DNA of 64,000 bases. Origin: Paracidovorax anthurii. Its GTDB lineage: Bacteria > Pseudomonadota > Gammaproteobacteria > Burkholderiales > Burkholderiaceae_C. Positions 8,338 through 17,271 of this stretch are shown here, one piece after another (position 1 is the stretch's first letter; the number at the start of each line of letters is the position of its first letter). Below the pieces are notes generated by a model. The model was not told the origin of the DNA. It saw only the letters and a program-made list of their open reading frames with translations, and made no database searches. The DNA lies in NCBI RefSeq assembly GCF_003269065.1, contig NZ_QLTA01000009.1:62001-126000 (forward strand), written 5' to 3'. The position numbers and the translations under genes are program-made.

Positions 8338-10518
8338 TCACGGCGTGCCGGAGCCCTCGCCGCGCGCCAGCGCGCGCACCTCGACCCGGTCGCGGCCAGC
8401 GCGCTTGGCCTCGTAGCAGGCCATGTCGGCCGCGTGCAGCACGGCCGTGACGTCGTACACGTGGCCGTCGAGCGGCACCATACCGATGCTCACGCCCAGC
8501 GTGTAGCTGCGTCCCTGGTACCACGGCTCCCAGGCGCGGATGGCGGCGCACAGCTGCTCGGCGATGGCCCGGCCGCGCGCGATCGTGCAACTGGGCAGCA
8601 CCACGGCGAACTCGTCCCCGCCCAGCCGCGCCGCCCAGCCCACATGGCGGACCTGGTTCTCGATGAGCCGCCCCACGTGGCGCAGCACGTCGTCGCCCGC
8701 GTCGTGCCCGGCGATGGCATTCACCACCGTGAAATGGTCGAGGTCGAGGAACAGCATCACGCCCTCGGCGGGCTCGCCGGCATGGGCCGGGTCCTGCGCG
8801 TCCGGCGCCGGCGCGGGCGCCCCGTCCTGGTGCCCCGGCGGCGCCCCGAAGGGGCGCTGCGCGCGGTCCGCGAGCAGCGTGTGCAACCGCTGCTGGAAGG
8901 CCTCGCGGTTGGCCAGCTGGGTGAGCGGGTCGTGCCCGGCCGGCCAGTTCTGCTGCCGCCGCGCCTCGCGCGCGGCCGTGAGGTCCTCCAGCATCCAGAC
9001 CGTGCTCGCCGCGTCCGGCGGCGCGCCGTCGCGCAGCGCGCGGCCCAGCACCCGCGCCCAGATGGCACCGCCGTCCTTGCGCACGAAGCACACGTCGCCG
9101 TCGAAGGCACCATGGGCCTCGAACTCCGCGCGCACGCGGCGGCCCACGTGCGCATAGGCCGCGTCGCTCGCGTAGAGCATGCGCGCGGGCTGACCCAGCA
9201 GCTCGTGAGGCTCGTAGCCCAGCATGCGGCAGGCCTCCAGCCCCACCACCTCCAGGCCGCCGGCGCGCGTAATGACGATGCCCGCAGGCGCATGGTCGAG
9301 CACGGCCTGGAAGTGGTCCTGCAGCACGTCGGCGCGCCGCTGGACGCGGCGGCGCTCATCGATGAGGCTGCGGCAGGCGTGGGCGAGCGCATCCACCTCG
9401 CCCCGGCCGCTCGGCCAGGGTGCGTCGTCGGGCATGCCCGGGCCGGCGGCGCGGGCCGCGCGGCGGCACAGCCGCGCCAGGGGCTGCGCCAGCAGCGCGA
9501 TCCCGGCGGCGGCCAGCAGCGCCACCAGCGTGGCGGCGGCGGCGGCTCGCCATGCGCCGACCTGCCGCGCGCCCGCGAGCGGCTGCAGCGCCGAGCGCGA
9601 ATCGCTCACCCGCGCCACCAGCCACTGCGGCAGCGGCAGGCCCGCCACGCTGACCACGTGCTCCGGCAGCACCTCCGAGAACCCGCGCCCCGCCACCACG
9701 GCCTGCCCGCCCTGCAACGCGCGCTCATAGACCTGCGCCAGCCCCGGCTCGTCGCGCACCTGGCCCAGCACCCGCGACGGATCGGGGTGAGAGAGGATGG
9801 TGCCGTCGCGCGCGAAGACCACCAGCCGCGAATCGGCGCGCGCGGGCAGCGCCATCGAAGGCGGCAGCAGCCCCTGCGACTGCAGCCGCAGCGTGCCCGC
9901 GAGCGCGCCGGCCACGCTGCCCCCGTCCGCGCGGTGCAGCGGCAGGGTGAACATCACGCGGCCGTCGGACGGGCCGCTGCCGATCACGCCCGACACCAGC
10001 GGCTTGCCCTCCAGCAGCGTGCGGCGCAGCTGGTCGCGCTCCTGCGGCTCCAGCTCCCCGCCCTGCTGCGGTCGGCCGTTCTGCCACTGCAGGCTGAGCC
10101 GCCCGTCCTGCCGCGCGATCTGCATGGCGTCGAAGAAACGCGCGCCCGGCAGCCCCTGGCGCAGCAGCCCGTCCAGCGGCTCGGGCGATTCGAGCATCGC
10201 GGGCGTGATGCCCTCGGCCACGGTGGCCAGCACGCGCTGGCTCTGCTCGATCTTGCTGGAGAGCAGCCGCGCGATCGCCTCGACCTCGTCGGTCTGCCGG
10301 TCCACCAGCCGGTGCAGCGTGTCCTGCTGGGCCGCGCGCGCCACCAGCCAGGCCGACAACCCGCCCGCCAGCAGCACGGCCAGCACGGCGATGGCGATGG
10401 TGCGCAGCACGAGCGTGCCGGGCAGCGCCCATCGGCCCTCGTGCCCTTCGTCGTGCACGGTGGCAAAGGCACGCAGGCGCGTGCGCGCGTCCGGTGGGGC
10501 GATGGGTGGCGCGGTCAT
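8338..10518 (-). CDS. membrane diguanylate cyclase with sensor, PAS and GGDEF domains
   Basis: 726-residue inner-membrane enzyme that would make cyclic di-GMP from two GTP. The ATG at 10518 gives a cytoplasmic tail, a first membrane helix at about 36-60, a large periplasmic Cache-like sensor ending near ARVSDSRSALQPL, a second membrane segment around residues 290-310, a PAS domain (FQAVLDHAPAGIVITRAGGL) and the GGDEF domain with intact RLGGDEFAV at 633-637. The product-inhibition RxxD site is absent (RHVG), so feedback control may be lacking. The gene is monocistronic. Confidence 0.9.
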   Translation of the reverse strand: MTAPPIAPPDARTRLRAFATVHDEGHEGRWALPGTLVLRTIAIAVLAVLLAGGLSAWLVARAAQQDTLHRLVDRQTDEVEAIARLLSSKIEQSQRVLATVAEGITPAMLESPEPLDGLLRQGLPGARFFDAMQIARQDGRLSLQWQNGRPQQGGELEPQERDQLRRTLLEGKPLVSGVIGSGPSDGRVMFTLPLHRADGGSVAGALAGTLRLQSQGLLPPSMALPARADSRLVVFARDGTILSHPDPSRVLGQVRDEPGLAQVYERALQGGQAVVAGRGFSEVLPEHVVSVAGLPLPQWLVARVSDSRSALQPLAGARQVGAWRAAAAATLVALLAAAGIALLAQPLARLCRRAARAAGPGMPDDAPWPSGRGEVDALAHACRSLIDERRRVQRRADVLQDHFQAVLDHAPAGIVITRAGGLEVVGLEACRMLGYEPHELLGQPARMLYASDAAYAHVGRRVRAEFEAHGAFDGDVCFVRKDGGAIWARVLGRALRDGAPPDAASTVWMLEDLTAAREARRQQNWPAGHDPLTQLANREAFQQRLHTLLADRAQRPFGAPPGHQDGAPAPAPDAQDPAHAGEPAEGVMLFLDLDHFTVVNAIAGHDAGDDVLRHVGRLIENQVRHVGWAARLGGDEFAVVLPSCTIARGRAIAEQLCAAIRAWEPWYQGRSYTLGVSIGMVPLDGHVYDVTAVLHAADMACYEAKRAGRDRVEVRALARGEGSGTP

Positions 10519-10960
10519 GCGCGCTCCGCGCGGAGCGCGCCTGCAAAACCGGGGAAACAGGTGTCGCGGAGCATGCGGGGGCGTACGTCGTCGTTGGCAG
10601 GCGGATGCCCCGTGGGTGCGGGGGCCTGTCAGCCAATATACGCAGCGCCTCCCGGACCGGCGTTGGGTGGAACCCGGGGAGGCCGCCCCGGGAGAACCCG
10701 GATGGCGGAGCGCCCCGCGGACCGATCCCCGAATGCCCCAATGCCCACGCCCGATGGCCCGCCGCGCCCACACCCGCGACCCCATGCAAACAGGTATTTA
10801 TTGCAAGCCGATACGGAAACCACATCCGTCGGCAGCCACGGACGTGGCGACGGCCGATGGCTGGATCAAGGGGCTGCGCATTTCCGTCAGCGGCAACACC
10901 ATCGCCGTGCGCCCCGAAAAGCCGGAGGGCGACCGATGCCGCCTGCCGGGCTGCGGGCGG
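10519..10960. other. 442-bp intergenic region
   Basis: Lies between the start of the diguanylate cyclase gene and the end of the Crp/Fnr gene, both on the minus strand. Open frames here show no domain or ribosome site. The pocket around 10790-10830 (TATTTATTGCAAGCC) is AT-richer. I see no convincing gene, RNA or terminator. Confidence 0.4.
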
Positions 10961-11593
10961 TCAGCCACCCGCCACCATGCGCAGCTCCACGGGCTGCGGC
11001 AGCGTGAGCACGTTGCCCGTGCCCGCGATGAGCCCGTGCTCGCGCAGGTGGCGCAGCACGCGCGACAGGGTTTCCGGCGCGATGCCGAGCTGCGCCGCGA
11101 TGAGGCGCTTGCGCTGGCTCAGGGTGACGCGCAGGGCGCCCGCGCCGTCCTGCTCCGCGTGGCGCAGCAGCCACTGCGCGCAGCGGGCCTCGGCATCCTG
11201 GGCCAGCCGGCTCACGGCCAGTTCGGTCTGCTGGAGATAGCCCGAGGCCATGTCGCGCACCAGGCCCTGGGCCGGCGACGGCAGGGCCGACACCCCGCGC
11301 AGAAACGCGGCCAGCGGCACGCGGCGCAACTGCACGCGGGAATCCGCCACCATGTCCACCGGACACGGCTGGCCGAGCAGCGCCGAGGCCGCGTCGAGCC
11401 AGAACGGCCCCTCCGCCACCCCGAGCTGGTGCCGCAGTTGCCCTTCCTCGCGCACGCCGAACACCACGCGGCCACTGTCGAGGTACAGCACCGAGGCGGA
11501 CTGCTCGTGGCGCTGGCGCAGCACCTGGCCGGCGGCGGCCACTTCGCAGGGCGTGGAGGGGTCGCTGGAAGGGATGGGGAACATGGGCCGCAC
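10961..11593 (-). CDS. Crp/Fnr family transcriptional regulator
   Basis: 210-residue activator/repressor. An N-terminal cyclic-nucleotide-like beta-barrel (SASVLYLDSGRVVFGVREEG) is followed by a dimer helix and a C-terminal winged helix (RLIAAQLGIAPETLSRVLRH). The N-terminal Cys cluster of oxygen-sensing FNR is absent, so it is not a 4Fe-4S FNR. Translation may begin at 11593 or at the next Met, 11584. It is divergent from the porin gene, and a TTGAN-type palindrome at 11621-11634 suggests autoregulation or control of the porin. Confidence 0.85.
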   Translation of the reverse strand: MRPMFPIPSSDPSTPCEVAAAGQVLRQRHEQSASVLYLDSGRVVFGVREEGQLRHQLGVAEGPFWLDAASALLGQPCPVDMVADSRVQLRRVPLAAFLRGVSALPSPAQGLVRDMASGYLQQTELAVSRLAQDAEARCAQWLLRHAEQDGAGALRVTLSQRKRLIAAQLGIAPETLSRVLRHLREHGLIAGTGNVLTLPQPVELRMVAGG

Positions 11594-11620
11594 TGTGGCG
11601 CCACGCCGGCGCGCGCGTGT

Positions 11621-11634
11621 TGAGCAAGGTCAAA
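11621..11634. promoter_or_regulatory. FNR/DNR-like box
   Basis: TTGAGCAAGGTCAA matches the TTGA-N6-TCAA pattern of Crp/Fnr-family sites. It lies 28 bp before the regulator's start codon in the region divergent to the porin. Confidence 0.4.
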
Positions 11635-11845
11635 GGCGCCACGTGGCCCAGCCGTGCCTGCGAGTCGCGGGCGCGCGGCATCACGCTCCGCGCCGGGGTC
11701 GGCAGTCTTCGGCACGCTAGTTGCTTGCCAAGCCTGGGCCTCCTCAGGCACCCTCCGCCCCGCAGCCCCGATGCCTCGCGGTGGTGCATGGCGGCCCCTT
11801 CCGCCGTTCCTTTTTTCTTTTTGTGTCGTTGTGGACAGGAGTCTT

Positions 11846-12871
11846 ATGAAAAAAAACCTGATCGCTCTGGGCGCCGCGCTGCTGTGCGCCGCCGGAGCCC
11901 ACGCCCAGAGCACGGTTCAGCTCACGGGGCTGGCCGACCTCTATGTCGGCTCCATGAAGATGGCCGGCGACGCGGGCCGACAGTCCGTGGTCAACAGCGG
12001 CGGCATGACCACGTCCTGGTTCGGCTTCAAGGGCTCGGAGGACCTGGGCGGCGGCCTCAAGGCCGAGTTCCAGCTGACCTCGTTCTTCCAGGCCGACACG
12101 GGCACGCCCGGCCGCTTCACGAACGACACCTTCTTCTCGCGCGATGCCAACGTGAGCCTCGCGGGCGATTTCGGCTCGGTGCTCGTCGGCCGCTGGATGG
12201 CGCCCAACTTCCTGCCCTCCGTGGTGGGCAACCCGCTGGGCGACTCGTTCACCTTCTCGCCGCTGATCCTGCACATGAACGTGCCGCTCTTCAACGGCAC
12301 CGGCTGGGCCGCGACCACGCCCGCCGACACGGGCTGGAGCAACCAGATCGTCTACAGCACGCCCAAGATCGGCGGCTTCTCGGCCAACCTGCAGTACCAG
12401 TTCGGCGAACAGGCGGGCAACAACGGCCGCAAGAACGTGGGCGCGAACTTCTTCTACTTCGGCGGCCCGCTCACGCTGACCGGCTTCTATGAACGCGACC
12501 AGATCGGCAACCCCGGCCAGGGCGCCTACCTGGGCACCACCCGCAAGGACTGGATGCTCCTGGGCGCCTACGACTTCCAGGTGGTCAAGCCCTTCCTGAG
12601 CTACGGCGAGGCCAAGGCCGACAACACCACCAACAAGGCCAAGACGGTGCAGTTGGGCGCGTCCATCCCCACCGGCCCGTCGGGCAAGGTGCTGGTGGAA
12701 TGGGTCAAGACCGAGATGTCGCAGACCGACATCGACCGCAAGACCTTCACCGTGGGTTACGACTATTTCCTCTCCAAGCGCACCGACGTGTACGCCATGC
12801 TGATGAACGACCGCATCACCGCGCAGACCAAGGGCAACAGCTTCGGCGTGGGCATCCGCCACCGCTTCTGA
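11846..12871 (+). CDS. Gram-negative porin, Omp32-like
   Basis: 341-residue trimeric outer-membrane channel precursor. A Sec signal peptide, MKKNLIALGAALLCAAGAHA, precedes mature QSTVQLTGLADLYVG, the usual first strand of betaproteobacterial porins. The chain is beta-rich with the L3-type acidic/aromatic loop region and ends GNSFGVGIRHRF with the terminal Phe needed for BAM recognition. ATG 11846 follows AGGAG at a 4-nt distance. It is divergent from the Crp/Fnr gene. Confidence 0.92.
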   Translation: MKKNLIALGAALLCAAGAHAQSTVQLTGLADLYVGSMKMAGDAGRQSVVNSGGMTTSWFGFKGSEDLGGGLKAEFQLTSFFQADTGTPGRFTNDTFFSRDANVSLAGDFGSVLVGRWMAPNFLPSVVGNPLGDSFTFSPLILHMNVPLFNGTGWAATTPADTGWSNQIVYSTPKIGGFSANLQYQFGEQAGNNGRKNVGANFFYFGGPLTLTGFYERDQIGNPGQGAYLGTTRKDWMLLGAYDFQVVKPFLSYGEAKADNTTNKAKTVQLGASIPTGPSGKVLVEWVKTEMSQTDIDRKTFTVGYDYFLSKRTDVYAMLMNDRITAQTKGNSFGVGIRHRF

Positions 12872-12962
12872 AACCGGCCCGGAGCACGGGAGGCGCCCGC
12901 CGGTGTCATTCCGTTGTCACATCCACCTTCTACCGTGTGCGGGTTTGTATGGGGATGTAACG

Positions 12963-14873
12963 ATGAATGATGCGCCGTATCCGGCCCTGCGGGAGGGCGT
13001 GCTCGCCGCCCTGTCGCCGGCGGTTCGCGAGAGCGACAGCCCGCTGGCGCAGCTGATGCGCGGCGATGGGTTGCATTGCGTCTTCCAGCCCCTGGCCGAT
13101 CTGCGCGAGGGCGGCATCTACGCGCACGAGGCGCTCATCCGCGGCCCCGCGGACTCGCCCCTGCACACGCCCGACGCCCTGCTGGCAGCCGCGCGGCAGG
13201 AGGGCATCCTGCAGGATTTCGAGCTGCTGTGCGCCTTTGTCGCGCTGCGGCAGTGGGGCGGGCTCGGCGCGCCCGGGCGCCTCTTCATCAACATCAGCGC
13301 GGACGCCCTGGTGCAGGGCGTGGCGCTGTGCGCCGGCATGCCGGTGGGGGCCTCCATGCAGGCCACGGGGGTGCCCGCCGACCTCGTGGTGCTGGAGATC
13401 ACCGAGCACGAGCGCGTGACCGACATGGCCTCGCTGCGCGACGCGCTGCGGCAGGTGCACGCCAGCGGCGCGCGGCTGGCGCTGGACGATTTCGGCGACG
13501 GGCGCTCCAGCCTGCGGCTGTGGTCCGAGGTCAAGCCCGACTTCGTGAAGATCGACAAGTTCTTCGTGCGCGACATCAGCGCCCAGCCCGGCAACCTGCA
13601 GATGCTGCAGGCCATCAAGGGCATCGCCGACGTGTTCGGCACCACCCTCATCGCCGAGGGCATCGAGACCCGCGAGGACCTGCGCGCGGTGCGCGACCTC
13701 GACATCCCCTTCGGCCAGGGCTACCTGCTGGGCCGCCCCGCGCCCGCGCCGCGCGAGGCCATCGAGGCGCCGGCGCTCGACGTGCTGCGCGACCGCCGCG
13801 TGGCCGTGCTGCCGCACCGGGGCCAGAACGCACGCCCGGGCATCCTGCGCAACCTGCTGGTGGCGCACGCGCCCACCGCCGCGCCCGACACCCACAACGA
13901 CGAGGTGGCGGGCTTCTTCAAGACGCATCCCGAACTGCACGCGATCGCCGTGGTGGACGGCACCCGCCCCCTGGCGCTCATCAACCGCCAGCAGTTCATG
14001 AACCACTACGCCACGCTCTACTTCCGCGAGGTGCACGGGCGCAAGCCCTGCATGGCCTTCGCCAACCACGCCCCGCGCGTGGTCGAGCTCGATTGCGACG
14101 TGGACCAGCTCGTGGGCATCCTGACCTCGCAGGACCAGCGCTACCTGAGCGACGGCTTCATCGTCACCGACAACGGCCGCTACGCCGGCCTAGGCACGGG
14201 CGAGCAGCTCGTGCGCAGCGTGACCGAGGCGCGCATCGAGGCCGCGCGCCACGCCAACCCCCTCACCTTCCTGCCCGGCAACATCCCCATCAGCCTGCAC
14301 ATGCAGCGGCTGATCGACAGCGGCACCGGGTTCGTCGCCTGCTATGCCGACCTGAACCACTTCAAGCCCTTCAACGACTACTACGGCTACTGGCGCGGCG
14401 ACCAGATGATCCGCCTCGTGGCGCGCCTGGCCGTGGCCCACTGCGACGCGCAGCGCGACTTCATGGGCCACGTGGGCGGCGACGATTTCATGCTGCTGTT
14501 CCAGAGCGACGACTGGCTGCAGCGCTGCCAGCGCATCGTGGACGACTTCGGCCGCGAGGCGCTGAACCTCTTCGACGACGCCGCGCGCAAGGCCGGCGGC
14601 ATCTGGGCCGAGGACCGCCACGGGGTGAAGCGGTTCTTTCCGTGCACCACCCTCGCCATCGGGGCGGCCCGCATCGCGCCCGGCTCGATCCGCCGCGCCG
14701 AGGAGGTGGCCAATTTCGCGGCCCTGGCCAAGCACGACGCCAAGCGCTCGGCCAACGGGCTGGCCTGGCGCACGGCCGAGCCGCCCACGGCGTCCGCATC
14801 CGGGCATGCCGCCGGCCGCGCCGGCCCCTGGAGCCCGCAGCGCCACGCCGTGACGGGCAGCGCCATGCGCTAG
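12963..14873 (+). CDS. EAL-CBS-GGDEF cyclic-di-GMP phosphodiesterase
   Basis: 636-residue cytoplasmic protein that would hydrolyse cyclic di-GMP. The EAL domain comes first, with catalytic motifs intact: HEALIRG at 55-61, NISADAL, EITEHE, LALDDFGDG, TLIAEGIE and GQGYLLGRP. The middle region, around residues 295-420, resembles paired CBS modules. The C-terminal GGDEF-like domain reads HVGGDDFMLLF, Glu replaced by Asp, so it may be regulatory. No signal or membrane helix. The ATG at 12963 is preceded by GGGGATGTAACG. Confidence 0.9.
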   Translation: MNDAPYPALREGVLAALSPAVRESDSPLAQLMRGDGLHCVFQPLADLREGGIYAHEALIRGPADSPLHTPDALLAAARQEGILQDFELLCAFVALRQWGGLGAPGRLFINISADALVQGVALCAGMPVGASMQATGVPADLVVLEITEHERVTDMASLRDALRQVHASGARLALDDFGDGRSSLRLWSEVKPDFVKIDKFFVRDISAQPGNLQMLQAIKGIADVFGTTLIAEGIETREDLRAVRDLDIPFGQGYLLGRPAPAPREAIEAPALDVLRDRRVAVLPHRGQNARPGILRNLLVAHAPTAAPDTHNDEVAGFFKTHPELHAIAVVDGTRPLALINRQQFMNHYATLYFREVHGRKPCMAFANHAPRVVELDCDVDQLVGILTSQDQRYLSDGFIVTDNGRYAGLGTGEQLVRSVTEARIEAARHANPLTFLPGNIPISLHMQRLIDSGTGFVACYADLNHFKPFNDYYGYWRGDQMIRLVARLAVAHCDAQRDFMGHVGGDDFMLLFQSDDWLQRCQRIVDDFGREALNLFDDAARKAGGIWAEDRHGVKRFFPCTTLAIGAARIAPGSIRRAEEVANFAALAKHDAKRSANGLAWRTAEPPTASASGHAAGRAGPWSPQRHAVTGSAMR

Positions 14874-14890
14874 CACCGGGTCGGTCGGTC

Positions 14891-16126
14891 TCAGGGCACC
14901 GGCGCGCCGCCCTCGAACCAGCGCCGCACCAGCGCGCGCTCCTCGTCCGTCATGCCGGTGGCGTTGTTCATGGGCATGAGCTTGAGCACGGCGGCCTGCT
15001 GGTAGATGGCCTGCGCGTGCTGCTTCACCGACTCGGCGGAATCCAGGCGCAGGTTCTTCATCTGCACCGTCTCGCCGTGGCACAGCGTGCAGCGCTGCGC
15101 CAACACGGGCTGCAGCGCCGCGTAGCCGATGGGCATCGGCGCTCCTGAAACAGGAGCACCTTTCGCAGCATCCACGCCGACATGGAGCGCTTTTTCAGGC
15201 ATGGGACGCATCCAGGCGATGGTGCCGGCGATCACCGCCACCCCGGCGAGCGCATAGGGCAGCGGATGGCGGTTGCGCCCGAGCTTCCAGCCGTGGCGCA
15301 TCACGAAGAACTGCCGGACGGCCGCGCCCGCAAACATCATGAGGATGAGCACCAGCCAGTTCTGCGGGTGGCTCCAGGTGAAGCTGTAGTGGTTGGACAG
15401 CATCGCGAACAGCACCGGCAGCGTGAAGTACGTGTTGTGCACGCTGCGCTGCTTGCCGCGCTGGCCGTGGACGGGGTCCACCGGCTGCCCGGCGCGGATG
15501 GCCGCCACCATCTTCCGCTGGCCCGGGATGATCCAGAAGAGCACGTTGGCGCTCATGGTGGTGGCGATCATCGCGCCCACCAGCAGGAAGGCCGCGCGGC
15601 CCGCGAACCAGTGGCAGGCCAGCCACGAGGCCACGCACACCAGCCCGAACACCAGCGCCCCCACGATGGCGTCGCCGTGCCGGCGCGGCCCGAAGGCGCG
15701 GCAGACGGCGTCGTAGAGCAGCCAGAACACCACCAGGAAGCCCAGCGCCGCCGCGATGGCGGCGGCGGGCGCCCAGTCCATGCGCGACTTGTCGATGAGG
15801 TAGGTGCTCGCGCTCCACAGGTAGGAGACCGTGAAGAGCGCGAAGCCGCTCAGCCAGGTGCTGTAGCTCTCCCAGTAGAACCAGTGCAGGTGCGCGGGCA
15901 GCTTCGGCGGCGAGACGGCGAACTTGACCGGGTGGTAGAAGCCCCCGCCGTGCACGGCCCACAGCTCGCCGCTCACGCCCTGGCGCTTCAGGTCCTCGTC
16001 CTGCGGCGGCGTGAGGCTGGAGTCGAGGAAGACGAAGTAGAACGACGACCCCACCCAGGCGATCGCGGTGATGACGTGGACCCAGCGCAGCAGCAGGTTG
16101 GCCCAGTCGAGGAGATAGCTTTCCAT
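14891..16126 (-). CDS. puuD: membrane urate oxidase with cytochrome c domain (PuuD)
   Basis: 411-residue enzyme that oxidises urate to 5-hydroxyisourate, passing electrons to the respiratory chain without the H2O2 made by uricase. The N-terminal region has about eight membrane helices with conserved His/Trp (WVHVITAIAWVGSSFY, HHYSFTWSHP region) and is the urate hydroxylase domain. The C-terminal cytochrome c has CTLCH at 346-350 and a Met-rich axial-ligand segment (LKLMPMNNATGM). ATG 16126 begins MESYLLDWANLLLRWVHV. The linker at residues 310-329 is encoded by an antisense R1 repeat copy. xdhC lies about 240 bp upstream on the same strand. Confidence 0.92.
   Translation of the reverse strand: MESYLLDWANLLLRWVHVITAIAWVGSSFYFVFLDSSLTPPQDEDLKRQGVSGELWAVHGGGFYHPVKFAVSPPKLPAHLHWFYWESYSTWLSGFALFTVSYLWSASTYLIDKSRMDWAPAAAIAAALGFLVVFWLLYDAVCRAFGPRRHGDAIVGALVFGLVCVASWLACHWFAGRAAFLLVGAMIATTMSANVLFWIIPGQRKMVAAIRAGQPVDPVHGQRGKQRSVHNTYFTLPVLFAMLSNHYSFTWSHPQNWLVLILMMFAGAAVRQFFVMRHGWKLGRNRHPLPYALAGVAVIAGTIAWMRPMPEKALHVGVDAAKGAPVSGAPMPIGYAALQPVLAQRCTLCHGETVQMKNLRLDSAESVKQHAQAIYQQAAVLKLMPMNNATGMTDEERALVRRWFEGGAPVP
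15141..15197 (+). repeat. dispersed repeat R1, copy H, inside puuD (antisense)
   Basis: GCTCCTGAAACAGGAGC is a perfect 7-bp-arm palindrome. The core CGCCGACATGGAGCGC follows at the same 34-nt spacing. It codes for puuD residues 310-329 on the opposite strand, the linker before the cytochrome domain. Confidence 0.7.
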
Positions 16127-16366
16127 GAATGCTCTCGGCCCGGGCGGCCCGCGCTGGCCGCGCGCCGCCCCGGCAAGCTGCTCACCACTGCGGGCGCTTT
16201 GAGCAGTCGGAAAAAAGGCCGCGCACCTGGGCGCGCCCCGGCCCCGGCGAGGGGGCGTGGCGCGCGGGAGCACCGCTGCGGCCCGTGGATGCAGGCCAGT
16301 GTATGCACGTTCCGTTCCCGCCGACAGCGGGTTTCACCCACGCCGGGGCGGCCCCGCTCCCGGCGC

Positions 16367-17194
16367 TCATGCGGGATCCGGCGGCGCCAGCGTGGCCAGC
16401 AGCTGCGCGGCCACCGAGACCGCGATCACCTCCGGCTCCTTGCCCGCGATGCCGGGCATGCCGATCGGGCAGGTCACCTGCCGCAGCTCGTCCCGCGAAA
16501 AGCCCCGCGCCTCCAGGCGGTGCGAGAAGGTCGCCCATTTGGTGCGGCTGCCGATGAGGCCGATGAAGGGCAGGTCGGCCCGCGCCCGCTGCCGCGCGAG
16601 GCAGGCGGCCACCACGTCGAGGTCTTCCGCGTGGCTGAAGCTCATGACCAGCACGCGCGAGCCCGGCGCCAGCCCCGGCACCGCCGCCTGCACGGGCTCG
16701 GAATGCTCGCAGCGGGCCTGCGCGCCGGCCTCCTGCGGGAACACGCTGTCGCGGCTGTCGATCCAGGTGAGCGCGAACGGCAGCGGCGCCAGCACCCGTG
16801 CCAGGGCATGCCCCACGTGGCCCGCGCCGAACAGCGCGACCGGCGCGAGCGCGGGGGCGAGCCGCCGCGCCAGGGCCTCGCGGTCCTGCGGGCCGGCGAG
16901 CGTGAAGCGCAGGTGCACCACGCCGCCGCAGCACTGCCCCAGGCTGGGGCCCAGCGCGAAGCGCGCCACCGCCGGCCCCTCGCCGCCCGCGAGGCGCCGC
17001 AGCGCCTCGCGGTGGGCATCCCATTCGAGCCGCCCCCCGCCGATCGTGCCCACCAGCGCCCCGCCGGGAAAGACGGCCATCCACGCGCCGCGCCCGCGCG
17101 GCACGGAGCCTTCGGTAGACTCCACCTCCACCACGCAGGCCGGCCCGGCGGCCAGGCCTTCGAGCAGCGCGCGCCACGCCGGCGTCAACCCCAT
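16367..17194 (-). CDS. xdhC: xanthine dehydrogenase accessory protein XdhC
   Basis: 275-residue cytoplasmic chaperone that binds sulfurated molybdenum cofactor and inserts it into XdhB. Diagnostic motifs: GSVPRGRGAWMAVF, GTIGGGRLEWDAH, the Rossmann segment VALFGAGHVGHALA, and GLIGSRTKWATF with CPIGMPGIAGKEPEVIAVS. The start MGLTPAWRALLEG at 17194 gives the family-sized protein; the frame is open upstream with Met at MCRAVG about 14 codons earlier. It is separated from xdhAB by over 11 kb. Confidence 0.92.
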   Translation of the reverse strand: MGLTPAWRALLEGLAAGPACVVEVESTEGSVPRGRGAWMAVFPGGALVGTIGGGRLEWDAHREALRRLAGGEGPAVARFALGPSLGQCCGGVVHLRFTLAGPQDREALARRLAPALAPVALFGAGHVGHALARVLAPLPFALTWIDSRDSVFPQEAGAQARCEHSEPVQAAVPGLAPGSRVLVMSFSHAEDLDVVAACLARQRARADLPFIGLIGSRTKWATFSHRLEARGFSRDELRQVTCPIGMPGIAGKEPEVIAVSVAAQLLATLAPPDPA

Positions 17195-17271
17195 GGCGTG
17201 CCCCAGCGTTTCGCAACCCACCGCCCGGCACATGCCGGCCCCCCGCTTCCGTACCCAGCCCACGCCCCTCC

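Noticed and set aside
8086-11007. Plus-strand open frame of about 970 codons
   Set aside because: Antisense to the diguanylate cyclase and Crp/Fnr genes, with repetitive Arg/His/Gln composition and no domain.
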